DNA of 64,000 nt from Alphaproteobacteria bacterium (GTDB lineage Bacteria > Pseudomonadota > Alphaproteobacteria > Rhizobiales > JAJFHC01), in the NCBI GenBank assembly GCA_021775805.1, contig JAJFHD010000054.1, forward strand, positions 62,001 to 126,000, given 5' to 3'. The position numbers and the translations under genes were made by a program. Shown here piece after piece: positions 45,627 to 54,134 of the stretch; positions within the stretch are counted from its first letter, which is position 1, and each line of letters starts with the position of its first letter. The notes under the pieces were generated by a model that was given only the letters and a program-made list of their open reading frames with translations, was not told the origin of the DNA and ran no database searches.

Positions 45627-45681
45627 CCTGTTCGCTCTTGTACGATCCTGTCCAATCCTGTTCCTACTTGTTCATACCTGT
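45627..45681 (-). promoter_or_regulatory. Six-copy 10-base phased repeat, candidate operator array
   Basis: The plus strand shows C(C/T)TGT at 45627, 45637, 45647, 45657, 45667 and 45677, i.e. six copies at exactly 10-base spacing. On the coding strand this is ACA(A/G)G once per helical turn. It starts 33 bases upstream of the gntR ATG. The array fits cooperative binding of a regulator, most simply the GntR protein itself, to one DNA face. Confidence 0.6.
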
Positions 45682-45820
45682 ATACTAGCCATATTGAATT
45701 CGAGCTGTCAAGAAATTGCCGGTCAACATCGGAATACAGGTGAAACTCGGCGACCGGCGGCAGGTCTCGCCGGGCGGTTCACGCGACTGTCGGAATAGCA
45801 GAGTGGAGACTAGAGAGAGT

Positions 45821-46153
45821 TCAGTCGAGGTCGCGCCAGCATGTAAAAACAGCGTTGCGAACTGAACGGTGGACGAATGTGTGTGCCGTTGCGTCCTGCG
45901 CCTCTTTACCGGTGAGATAGGCATATGTCTCGTCCAGTTGGCGCCGATCCTTGAAAGACATGATCACGTAGTACTCCGGGGCCTGTTCATCGTCAGTGTC
46001 CATCGGGGTATTGCGTTCGCGCCGGCCGATCTCACCGGACGACTCGACCATGCCCGCAGATACCATCTGCGCGGTAAACGTCTGATACTCGGCCCGAAAT
46101 ACATCGACCGTCACATCGGGCTCGATGTCAAATCTGCTGAGCATGTGGATCAT
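45821..46153 (-). CDS. Conserved small protein downstream of DUF1638, function unknown
   Basis: From ATG 46153 (seven bases after the DUF1638 stop; ATG 46144 also possible) the protein has 110 residues. It appears as a small alpha/beta (ferredoxin-like) domain: VDVFRAEYQTFTAQMVSAG, an acidic loop with PMDTDDEQAPE, YYVIMSFKDRRQLDE, and TFVHRSVRNAVFTCW. The layout resembles small dimeric alpha/beta-barrel proteins, but I cannot assign a family. Tight spacing makes it the third gene of the corrinoid-protein operon. Confidence 0.65.
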   Translation of the reverse strand: MIHMLSRFDIEPDVTVDVFRAEYQTFTAQMVSAGMVESSGEIGRRERNTPMDTDDEQAPEYYVIMSFKDRRQLDETYAYLTGKEAQDATAHTFVHRSVRNAVFTCWRDLD

Positions 46154-46160
46154 CGCAGGA

Positions 46161-46793
46161 CTAGCCCTCATCCTGCGGCGCGTCCGCCCCGTCTTCCATG
46201 AACCGAGCCATATCGCCATAACCGGTCATGCGAAACTCGTAGCGCAAACCCAGCTTGTCGGCCGCCGCCCGCGCCATGCGGTCCAGTTCCGGGTCTTCGA
46301 TTTGCGCCAGGTAAACCAGTTTGTCGTAATTGCCGAAATACATCGGCAGGAGTTCGGGATGACGGTCGAGCCCGAGGCCCTGCCAAACCAGGTGATCGAA
46401 ATGCCGCGTAAGATAGTCGGTCAGAAAAAACGTGGCGATGTCATCGTCATGACGATCGGCAAAAGCATCATTGCCGGAAAAGAACGAATAACAGTGCGGT
46501 CCGTCAATGCGCTGGACGCCCTCTTCTTCAAGAACCTTGTCGAGAAGGCCGCCGGTGCCGCAATCGCCGTATAGCACAAGCATGCGGTCGTACTTGCCGC
46601 GGCCCTCGTGAATTTTTGCACGAACGCCTTCGGGGATCTTATCGGGTGTGTTGTGCCAAATCGCCGGCAGGCAGGTCACCGTAAAGGCTTCCCACCTGTT
46701 GAGTTCCATCAATGCCGTGATTTCACGCGCCAGCGCACCGCACGCGATGAGGAGTGTTCTCCCCTCACCGCGTTTCGGTTTTTTCCGCACCAT
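46161..46793 (-). CDS. DUF1638 family protein
   Basis: The 210-residue protein has the DUF1638 motifs: LLIACGALAREI (C18), CLPAIWHNTPDKIP (C41, H47), VLYGDCGTGG (C78) and GPHCYSFFSG (C101). The four Cys and the His are well placed to bind a metal or cofactor, but none is proven. It follows the corrinoid-protein gene by 26 bases. Its place between the corrinoid protein and another small conserved protein suggests a role in corrinoid-dependent methyl transfer, such as cofactor loading or product handling. Confidence 0.82.
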   Translation of the reverse strand: MVRKKPKRGEGRTLLIACGALAREITALMELNRWEAFTVTCLPAIWHNTPDKIPEGVRAKIHEGRGKYDRMLVLYGDCGTGGLLDKVLEEEGVQRIDGPHCYSFFSGNDAFADRHDDDIATFFLTDYLTRHFDHLVWQGLGLDRHPELLPMYFGNYDKLVYLAQIEDPELDRMARAAADKLGLRYEFRMTGYGDMARFMEDGADAPQDEG

Positions 46794-46819
46794 CGATCAC
46801 GCCTTTGGCGGCCTGATCG

Positions 46820-47524
46820 TCAGGCCGAAGCGAGCTGGTTGTGTTTCCGGTTCATGAGTTCTTTTGCCGTCTCGACGGCAACAGCCGCGTCACGGCAATA
46901 GGCGTCCGCGCCGATCGCATCTGCGAACTCTTCGTTGAGTGGAGCACCGCCTACCATGACGATATACTTGTCGCGCAGGCCCTGCTCCTTGAGCGTGTCG
47001 ATCACGACCTTCATGTAGGGCATGGTCGTGGTCAGCAAAGCCGACATCCCCAGAATGTCCGGATCGTGCTCCTCGAGCGCCTCAAGATAGTTTTCAACCG
47101 GGTTGTTGATGCCCAGGTTGATGACCTCGAAACCGGCACCTTCCATCATCATGCCGACAAGGTTCTTGCCGATGTCATGGATGTCGCCCTTGACCGTGCC
47201 GATGACCATCTTGCCCATGCGCGGCGCGCCGGTGGCGATCAGGAGTGGGCGCAAGATCGACATGCCGGCCTTCATCGCGTTAGCGGCCAACAGAACTTCT
47301 GGCACGAACAGGATGCCATCGCGGAAGTCGATACCGACAATCCGCATCCCTTCGACCAGCGCTACCGTCAGAACCTTGTAAGGCGCCCAGCCGCGGCCGA
47401 GAAGGATATGCACCGCCTCCTCGATCTCTTCCTTGAGCCCGTCGTAAAGATCGTCATGCATCTGTTGGACAAGCTCATCATCATCCAACTCGTTCAGATC
47501 GAGATCGTCTTCTTCTTCAGCCAT
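46820..47524 (-). CDS. Corrinoid (methylcobamide carrier) protein, MtbC/MtgC-like
   Basis: The 234-residue protein has an acidic N-tail (MAEEEDDLDLNELDDDEL) and a helical cap (about 20-100, with FVPEVLLAANAMKAGM). A cobalamin-binding Rossmann domain follows with DIHDIG (D114, axial H116), S161-x-L163 and GG at 192-193. It shuttles the methyl group between the MttB-type enzyme and the pterin methyltransferase. It heads a three-gene minus-strand operon with DUF1638 and a 110-residue protein. Its upstream motif matches that of the MttB-type gene. Confidence 0.93.
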   Translation of the reverse strand: MAEEEDDLDLNELDDDELVQQMHDDLYDGLKEEIEEAVHILLGRGWAPYKVLTVALVEGMRIVGIDFRDGILFVPEVLLAANAMKAGMSILRPLLIATGAPRMGKMVIGTVKGDIHDIGKNLVGMMMEGAGFEVINLGINNPVENYLEALEEHDPDILGMSALLTTTMPYMKVVIDTLKEQGLRDKYIVMVGGAPLNEEFADAIGADAYCRDAAVAVETAKELMNRKHNQLASA

Positions 47525-47593
47525 TTAGCGCTCCAACTCAACAAGAGTTCAATTTGATCCCTAATTTCACCAGATTTAGAATTTTTATACGAG

Positions 47594-47610
47594 AATTGAC
47601 GCTTTAACGC
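47594..47610 (-). promoter_or_regulatory. Candidate operator upstream of the corrinoid-protein gene
   Basis: On the minus strand GCGTTAAAGCGTCAATT differs at two of 17 positions from 36748-36764, upstream of the MttB-type gene. It lies about 70-86 bases before the start at 47524. A TATAAA follows shortly downstream and may belong to the promoter. Confidence 0.5.
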
Positions 47611-47813
47611 GACATTTTTTGGCATCGGTGCGACCAATTTCGCCGACGCGACAGCCCGCCGAAACAATCCGCGATTGTCAAGACCGATGTTCGGTTTTGC
47701 GTTAACAGGGTTGCTGCACTGCAGCATTGCAGCAATCGCAGGCGACAGGGATTATTGGCGTATGCTAGCGTCATCAGAATTTGCGAGTCACCCAAAAGCG
47801 TTGCAGGTCTGAA

Positions 47814-48902
47814 ATGAGCATCCGAACAATCGCTATCATGCTTCTGGCACTCTTCTTCCTGACCGGCTGCGAGGAAGAAAAACCGCCGGCCGAGGAAGTC
47901 ATACGCTCGCTCAAGACCATGGTCGTGGACAGTCTGGCCCAAAGCCAGGTCCGCAAGATTGCCGGCCTTGTAGAAGCGGAAACGGTGACCGACCTTTCCT
48001 TTGAAATTTCAGGCAAAGTAACCGACATCAAGGTTGATATCGGCGACACAGTCAATGTCGGCGAGGTCGTCGCGGCCATGGACCGCGAGCCCTATGAATT
48101 GCGGGTGAAATCGGCCACCGGCGAGTTGGACAAGGCGAAAGCCCAGTTCGCGGACGCCGAACACAAATACAAGCAGCAGTCGCAACTCTACCAGGAAGGC
48201 TTTGCCACCAAATCGAATTTCGACAAGGTCGAGGCCGATTTCAAAGCTGCAAGGAGCAGTGTCACGGTTGCAACCACTCAACTGGAAATATCCCGCAGGG
48301 ACTTGCGCAATACCACCTTGAGCGCTCCATTCGCGGGACGTATTGCCGCCAAGCACGTCGAGGCCTTCACCGAAGTGACCGCCGGTCAGAAAGTTCTGCA
48401 ATTGCAGAATGACGGCGCCCTCAACGTCCGAGTCAGCCTGCCCGAGACGCTCCTCCAACGGGTGGCCATCAATGACCAGGTCGAAGTGGCATTCGCCACA
48501 ATGCCCGACACCAAGATCAAAGGGCATATTGCCGACATTGGTTCCCAGGCCGGCACCGCCAATTCATTTCCCGTCAAGATCGCGCTGGATGCATCCGATG
48601 TCCGCCTCAATGCGGGAATGACCGCGGAAGTTGAATTCAGTTTCAAGACCGATGCCACCGGAAATGCGTTCATACTCCCTCATTCGGCCATTCTTGCCGG
48701 CCCGAAGGAAGGAACGGCTTACGTGTTCCTCTACGACGCGGCCGCCAGTGTCGTCAGGCGCAAGACAGTCACCCCGGTGAACATTAAAGACAACAATGTG
48801 GAAGTCGTAGGCGAACTCAAGAAAGGCGATATCATTGCTGTGGCGGGGGTCTCCTTTCTTGTCGACAACATGAAGGTGCGCCTTCTGGAAAACGGTGACT
48901 GA
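47814..48902 (+). CDS. RND efflux periplasmic adaptor (HlyD/MFP family lipoprotein)
   Basis: ATG 47814 begins a lipoprotein signal with lipobox LTGC. The 362-residue protein has the membrane-fusion order: barrel-sandwich strand GEVVAAMDREPYELRVK, a coiled-coil hairpin (about residues 95-165, with AQFADAEHKYKQQSQLYQEG), second lipoyl half NTTLSAPFAGRIAAK, beta-barrel and a C-terminal membrane-proximal domain. It bridges the RND pump to an outer-membrane channel. The pump gene follows after eight bases; no channel gene is in the window. Confidence 0.9.
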   Translation: MSIRTIAIMLLALFFLTGCEEEKPPAEEVIRSLKTMVVDSLAQSQVRKIAGLVEAETVTDLSFEISGKVTDIKVDIGDTVNVGEVVAAMDREPYELRVKSATGELDKAKAQFADAEHKYKQQSQLYQEGFATKSNFDKVEADFKAARSSVTVATTQLEISRRDLRNTTLSAPFAGRIAAKHVEAFTEVTAGQKVLQLQNDGALNVRVSLPETLLQRVAINDQVEVAFATMPDTKIKGHIADIGSQAGTANSFPVKIALDASDVRLNAGMTAEVEFSFKTDATGNAFILPHSAILAGPKEGTAYVFLYDAAASVVRRKTVTPVNIKDNNVEVVGELKKGDIIAVAGVSFLVDNMKVRLLENGD

Positions 48903-48910
48903 GACCGGTT

Positions 48911-51900
48911 ATGCGCGCCCTCACCCAGTTTGCCCTTGATAACCGCATGGCCTGCCTGTTGGCCGTGCTTGTCGTCATGCTCGCCGGTCCTGTCAGTTTT
49001 CAGTCACACCCCTCAAGGGAAGATCCGGCGATCACGATCCGCTCGGCGGTCGTCACCGCCCAGTTCCCCGGCATGTCGCCGGAGCGCATCGAAAACCTGA
49101 TCACCAAGAAGCTGGAGGAGAAGGTCCGGGAGATGCCTGAGGTCGACTCGATCGTGTCGATTTCAAGCACCGGCAACACCACCGTCAAGATCGAATTGCA
49201 CGACCGGTACTTCAACATTGCACCGATCTGGCAGGACCTGAGAAACAAGATGAAGGATGTTGCCGGCGATCTGCCGGACGGCACGCTCGGGCCCTTCGTC
49301 AACGACGACTACGGCAATGTCGCCATGGCGACAATTGCGATCACGGCGGAAGGTTTTTCTCTGGCCGAGATGAGAACCACCGCCCGCGCGCTGCGGGACC
49401 GGCTCTATGCCGTAAAGGGTGTCAGCAAGATTGAGCTCTTCGGTGTCGAACCGGAACGGATATTCGTCGAGTTTTCGAACACCCGCCTGGCCCAGTTGGG
49501 ATTGTCACCGCAAAGCCTCGTCAACACGTTGCAACAGCAGAACATTGTTCTGCCTGGCGGTAAAGTCGAAGCCGGCAAGGTCTCTTTCTCAATCGAACCT
49601 ACGGGCAACTTTGAAGCTGTTTCGGAAATCGGCGCTGTACCGATCGAACTCCCCAACCAAACCGGTCAGGTTGTGTATCTGCGGGATTTCGCAACAATCT
49701 CACGCAGTTATGTGGACCCCCCGAAAGCACCGGCATTCTTCAACGGAAAACCAGCTATTGTTCTCGGTGTCTCCATGGTCGACCAGTTCGATGCCCTGGC
49801 CTTCGGCGAGGCAATGGAAAAACGCATTGGCGAACTCGAGAACACCCTGCCCATTGGCTACACGCTTTCGCTCGCAACATTTCAGCCAGCCGACATTTCC
49901 AACGCGTTGAACGGCGTCATGTCCAATCTTTATCAGACGATTGCCATCGTCCTGGTCGTCGTCATGGTGTTTCTGGGCTGGCGTCTGGGACTGATCGTCG
50001 GTGTCATGGTGCCGCTGACGATGCTGCTCTCAATCCTCGTCATGCGCTATATCGGCATCGAACTTGAGCGCATGTCCCTTGCCTCTTTGATCATCGGACT
50101 GGGACTGCTGGTCGACAACGGCATCGTCGTCGCCGAGGAGATCTCCATCCGTCTTTCGATCGGGATGGATCGCCGCGAAGCTGTCATTTCAACCGGTCAG
50201 GACCTCGCCCTCCCGTTGCTCAGTTCAAGCCTGACGACGATACTGGCCTTCATGCCGCTTATGCTGGCGGAAAACACGGCCGGCGAATACACGCGCTCCC
50301 TCTCTTTGGTAATTGCAATAGCCCTGTTGGGCTCATGGCTTCTGGCCATGACGATCACGCCGTTATGCTGTTACTGGTTTGCCAAGACACCGGAGCCGGT
50401 CGACGAAAAAACAGCCTATTCCAGCCGGTTCTTCAACACTTACCGTTCAATTCTGACCGCTGTTCTTGGGCATAGACTGATTTCCCTGGGCGTCGTGCTG
50501 GCAAGTCTTGTTGGCGGCATATGGCTGTTTCAGTTTGTACCCAAGATATTCTTCCCCGCCTCAGAGCGTGCGCAGTTCCAGGTTTATCTGGACCTGCAGG
50601 TCGGCGTAAACACCCATGCAACACTGGAAAGCACCGCGCGATTCAACAAGTGGATCAATGACAGGAAACTCAACCCCGAGGTCACCAGCACGGTCTCCTA
50701 TGTAGCCTCCGGCGGACCCCGGTTTTTCCTGTCTCTGAATCCCAACGACCCGGATCCACATCGCGTGTTCGTTCTGGTCAACACCACCGGTCCTCAGGCA
50801 AACGGTGTCCTGATCAAACGCGTTCGGCAACATCTGCTGGAGCAGTTTCCCGAAGTTCGCGGCGAAGTAAAACCATTGTCCATGGGGCCTGGCGAAGCCG
50901 GCCTTCTGCAATTCCGGATCTTCGGTCCTGAAACCGAAAAACTGGCCGAACTCAACGCCGCACTGCAATCGGCAATCCGCGCAATTCCAGGCATCCGCGA
51001 CCTGAAGGACGACTGGGAAAACCGGACAATAAAAGTCATGGTCAAGGTTGACCAGGCACGGGCACGCCGTGTGGGCCTCTCGTCGCAGACCATCGCCCAG
51101 GCCCTCAATGCCGCCCTTTCGGGCACTGCAGTTACCGATTTCCGCGAAGGTGACACCGCCATCCCTGTGGTGCTTAGGGCTATTGAGGAGGACCGCGCAA
51201 ATCTCGATCGCATTCGCACACTGTCAATAATGTCCACATCCGGCGAGGCGATCCCCCTGTTGCAGGTCGCCGACTTTTCCGGAGAACCACAATTCTCCCA
51301 GATTCGCCGCCGCGATCTGGAACGCGCGATAACCGTGTCCGTCAAGCATGCATCCATGACGGCAAGCGAGTTCTACGCCATCCTCAAACCCGCCGTTGAC
51401 AAGATCGCGTTGCCACCGGACTACCGGATCGAACCGGCCGGTGAAATCAAGGACAGCGGCGAAGCCCAGTCGGCTTTGTTTGCAAATATGCCGCTTGCGC
51501 TCGCCCTGATCCTGTTCATTCTGGTGCTGCAATTCAAGGGTTTCCGCAAACCGGTCATCATCCTGTCGGTCATCCCCCTGACCCTGATTGGGGTATCCAT
51601 CAGTCTGCTGATCGCACCGGGCGCCGTCTTCGGATTCATGGCGACGATGGGGCTGCTGTCGCTCGCCGGCATCATTATCAACAACGCCATCGTACTCATC
51701 GACCGCATCGACACTGAACTCGAGCGCGGCGCATCACCCGCCGAGGCCATTGTCGAAGCATCGGTCAAACGTCTGCGGCCGATATTGATGACCACCCTGA
51801 CCACAATCCTCGGTTTGGCGCCGATAATTCTTTCCGGCGACGTTCTGTTCTACGATCTCGCCATCGTTGTGGCCGGCGGCCTCGCAGCCGGCACCCTGCT

Positions 51901-51958
51901 GACACTGGGTGTTGTGCCGGTATTGTTCAGCTTGTTCTACCGGGTCGAGCACGCCTGA
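48911..51958 (+). CDS. RND efflux permease (AcrB-type)
   Basis: The 1,015-residue inner-membrane pump has two internal halves with twelve helices and two large periplasmic loops. Proton-relay region is GLGLLVDNGIVVAEE, with the first Asp kept and the second position Asn, unlike AcrB Asp-Asp. PTS-like FVPKIFFPASERAQF opens the second half, and QFKGFRKPVIILSVIPLTLIG and LAGIIINNAIVLIDRI are standard. Substrate unknown (drugs or hydrophobic compounds). It is partnered with the lipoprotein adaptor gene just upstream. Confidence 0.92.
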   Translation: MRALTQFALDNRMACLLAVLVVMLAGPVSFQSHPSREDPAITIRSAVVTAQFPGMSPERIENLITKKLEEKVREMPEVDSIVSISSTGNTTVKIELHDRYFNIAPIWQDLRNKMKDVAGDLPDGTLGPFVNDDYGNVAMATIAITAEGFSLAEMRTTARALRDRLYAVKGVSKIELFGVEPERIFVEFSNTRLAQLGLSPQSLVNTLQQQNIVLPGGKVEAGKVSFSIEPTGNFEAVSEIGAVPIELPNQTGQVVYLRDFATISRSYVDPPKAPAFFNGKPAIVLGVSMVDQFDALAFGEAMEKRIGELENTLPIGYTLSLATFQPADISNALNGVMSNLYQTIAIVLVVVMVFLGWRLGLIVGVMVPLTMLLSILVMRYIGIELERMSLASLIIGLGLLVDNGIVVAEEISIRLSIGMDRREAVISTGQDLALPLLSSSLTTILAFMPLMLAENTAGEYTRSLSLVIAIALLGSWLLAMTITPLCCYWFAKTPEPVDEKTAYSSRFFNTYRSILTAVLGHRLISLGVVLASLVGGIWLFQFVPKIFFPASERAQFQVYLDLQVGVNTHATLESTARFNKWINDRKLNPEVTSTVSYVASGGPRFFLSLNPNDPDPHRVFVLVNTTGPQANGVLIKRVRQHLLEQFPEVRGEVKPLSMGPGEAGLLQFRIFGPETEKLAELNAALQSAIRAIPGIRDLKDDWENRTIKVMVKVDQARARRVGLSSQTIAQALNAALSGTAVTDFREGDTAIPVVLRAIEEDRANLDRIRTLSIMSTSGEAIPLLQVADFSGEPQFSQIRRRDLERAITVSVKHASMTASEFYAILKPAVDKIALPPDYRIEPAGEIKDSGEAQSALFANMPLALALILFILVLQFKGFRKPVIILSVIPLTLIGVSISLLIAPGAVFGFMATMGLLSLAGIIINNAIVLIDRIDTELERGASPAEAIVEASVKRLRPILMTTLTTILGLAPIILSGDVLFYDLAIVVAGGLAAGTLLTLGVVPVLFSLFYRVEHA

Positions 51959-52088
51959 TGCCAACACGGCACCCCCGGCATCAAAAGCCGGTCAAACTGA
52001 GGTCGCACCCAAGGTGCGGATTCGCGAACACAAGGCACACAGGAAAATGAACCTCGCCATGTATCATCTCTATGCAGACGCCGGCTAG

Positions 52089-53072
52089 ATGCCAGGCGAC
52101 AACGACATCATCGATAAGCATCTGGTCAGTGTGGAATCGGAGCTCCGCGACCTGTTTGCCGCGAACCAGACCGATCCCGCCCGTTTTCTGAGGTCGGCAG
52201 CTCATCAGTTTGGCAATGGCACCCCCTATTGCGACCTTTCGAAGGCGCACATGCACGATCCCGATTTCGTTATCTTCCAACATTTCAGATCGACGCTTGA
52301 TCTGATTGTCGACGTCGGGGCGAACAACGGTATGTCGGCCATATCCATATGGGTCTCGGGGTCGCCGGCACGGGTAACCAGTTTTGAAGCCCTTGGGGTC
52401 CACGAAACATCGCTACAGGCCGTCAAGGCGGCTTTCGGTGACAGGTTCGAGTACACGATCATCGGGATTGGTAAATCGGACAGTGTTTGCGAATTCATAA
52501 TACCGGTAGTCAATGGACATGGGTTGAGTGCCATGGCCACTGCGTCAGCGGATATTCACTGGCGGTCTCTCGCTGAGAATACCATCAGGTTCGGCGCCCT
52601 GGAAGATTTGCAGGCCGGCCAAGACGTCGAACTGGATCTAGCGTTCGAAGAAGCCCCGGTTACGACACTGGACAACGCACTGGCAGTTTATGCCGATCTA
52701 AGTGACGATGAACGCATCGTAGCGATCAAAATCGACGTGGAAGGCCTTGAGCCCGACGTCATCGCTGGAGCCACGGACGTTCTGTCCACACAACGTCCGT
52801 TGTTGCTCATCGAAAGTGGCTGCTACCACACTGAAATGATTGGAAAGCTTGCATCCATGGGCTACAGGATTGCACGCAGACAAGGCAATCAGCTGTACCC
52901 TTGCGAACGGGCGGAAGAGGCGTTGAACACGTTTTTTTACCACAAGGACCGTATGTCGGACTATCAGGATATCGGATTGATGCCGCACCCCGGATTTGGC
53001 GCGGGCCTCTCCATCTTGCGACGCGTGCGCAGGTATTTTCAGAATCCCGGGCACAAGAAGGCTACAAACTGA
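52089..53072 (+). CDS. FkbM-family methyltransferase
   Basis: The 327-residue protein has a SAM-binding motif in DLIVDVGANNGMSAIS. Also present are FEALGVHETSLQAVKAAFGD, TLDNALAVYAD and VAIKIDVEGLEPDVIAGA, all characteristic of the FkbM family, which usually O-methylates sugars. It begins a three-gene plus-strand group with two glycosyltransferases, so it probably caps or decorates a surface glycan. The start follows no strong binding site. Confidence 0.85.
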   Translation: MPGDNDIIDKHLVSVESELRDLFAANQTDPARFLRSAAHQFGNGTPYCDLSKAHMHDPDFVIFQHFRSTLDLIVDVGANNGMSAISIWVSGSPARVTSFEALGVHETSLQAVKAAFGDRFEYTIIGIGKSDSVCEFIIPVVNGHGLSAMATASADIHWRSLAENTIRFGALEDLQAGQDVELDLAFEEAPVTTLDNALAVYADLSDDERIVAIKIDVEGLEPDVIAGATDVLSTQRPLLLIESGCYHTEMIGKLASMGYRIARRQGNQLYPCERAEEALNTFFYHKDRMSDYQDIGLMPHPGFGAGLSILRRVRRYFQNPGHKKATN

Positions 53073-53162
53073 TCTCATTGCGGACAAACAAGGATTCCGG
53101 CAACCTCGCCACCTTCATCCTGTAACAACAGGTAACGGGATGGCGCTCATAGGAAATGCATT

Positions 53163-54134
53163 TTGAAAATTACGATTGGCGTAACCACACACAACAGATC
53201 TCACTCTTTGAGAAGGCTGATGCAGTCCTTTGCGCAGCTCGATCTTGCAAATGTTGAAGCGGTTGAGTTTGTGGTTGTCGCCAACGCCTGCACGGACGAC
53301 AGCGTTAAGGTGCTCCAGGAATTTGAGAAGGTATTGCCGCTAAAGATTGTCGTTGAGAACAGGTTGGGTGTGGCGCACGGGCGCAATGCCGTTGTCGACA
53401 ACTCAACCGGGGATGCAATCCTGTGGACTGACGATGACATTACAGTGGGGCCTGAGTGGGCGAGCACATATGTCAGGCTCTTCGAGGAACATCGGGACGT
53501 CGATTTTTTTGGCGGACCGATCGAACCCCGCTTTGAAGGCAATCGAGTGCCGTCATGGATCGATACCGCATTGCGGCACGTGCCATCCTCCTATGCAAAG
53601 CTAAATCTGGACCCAAAGTCCCGCCCATTTGTCGCCGACAGCCAGGAAGAACCATACGGCGCCAACATGGCGATTCGCTCCAGAGTGCTCGGCCGGACCC
53701 CGTTTGATCCAAGTCTTGGTCGTGTAGGGCACAACCAGCTGTCCGGTGGCGAGGAAACCCGGCTGATCCGCAACCTTGTGTCGGCCGGACACGTGGGCTG
53801 GTGGGTCAACAGCCCCTGCGTTAGCCATTGGATTGACGAATCCCGGCAAACTGTTGAATACCTTAAGAACTACTGGTTTCACGTGGGCTGCGATGAATTT
53901 GGAATCTTTTCGCCGGATCAACGCGCCGAACGGTTAGCAATACCCTTGTGGGTCAGGCGCTGGCGGAAACTGAAATTTTGGGCGAAATTCCAGATGGCGT
54001 TTCTGAAGGATCATCCTGATGAATGGGTACCAGCCTTGCGCGAGCACCAATTGGAGCGGGGACGCCTGCATTTTGTGTCGTCGATCGGTGTTGCAGATCA
54101 ATCACCAGAAACATCCGGACAATGGATCAAATGA
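53163..54134 (+). CDS. Family 2 glycosyltransferase
   Basis: The gene starts at TTG 53163, seven bases after AGGAA, and encodes 323 residues. The GT-A fold shows VGVTTHNR-like IGVTTHNRSHSLRRLM, VVANACTDDSV, the nucleotide-sugar DxD in LWTDDDITVGPEW, and SHWIDESRQTVEYL late. It transfers a sugar from an activated donor to a glycan or protein; donor and acceptor are unknown. Its stop overlaps the following gene. Confidence 0.87.
   Translation: MKITIGVTTHNRSHSLRRLMQSFAQLDLANVEAVEFVVVANACTDDSVKVLQEFEKVLPLKIVVENRLGVAHGRNAVVDNSTGDAILWTDDDITVGPEWASTYVRLFEEHRDVDFFGGPIEPRFEGNRVPSWIDTALRHVPSSYAKLNLDPKSRPFVADSQEEPYGANMAIRSRVLGRTPFDPSLGRVGHNQLSGGEETRLIRNLVSAGHVGWWVNSPCVSHWIDESRQTVEYLKNYWFHVGCDEFGIFSPDQRAERLAIPLWVRRWRKLKFWAKFQMAFLKDHPDEWVPALREHQLERGRLHFVSSIGVADQSPETSGQWIK

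Noticed and set aside
45627-45681. CRISPR-like array
   Set aside because: The repeats are only 5 bases at 10-base spacing without spacers of CRISPR size, so they are treated as an operator array.
47525-47813. Cobalamin riboswitch upstream of the corrinoid-protein gene
   Set aside because: I looked for the B12-box and the long structured leader and could not recognise either.
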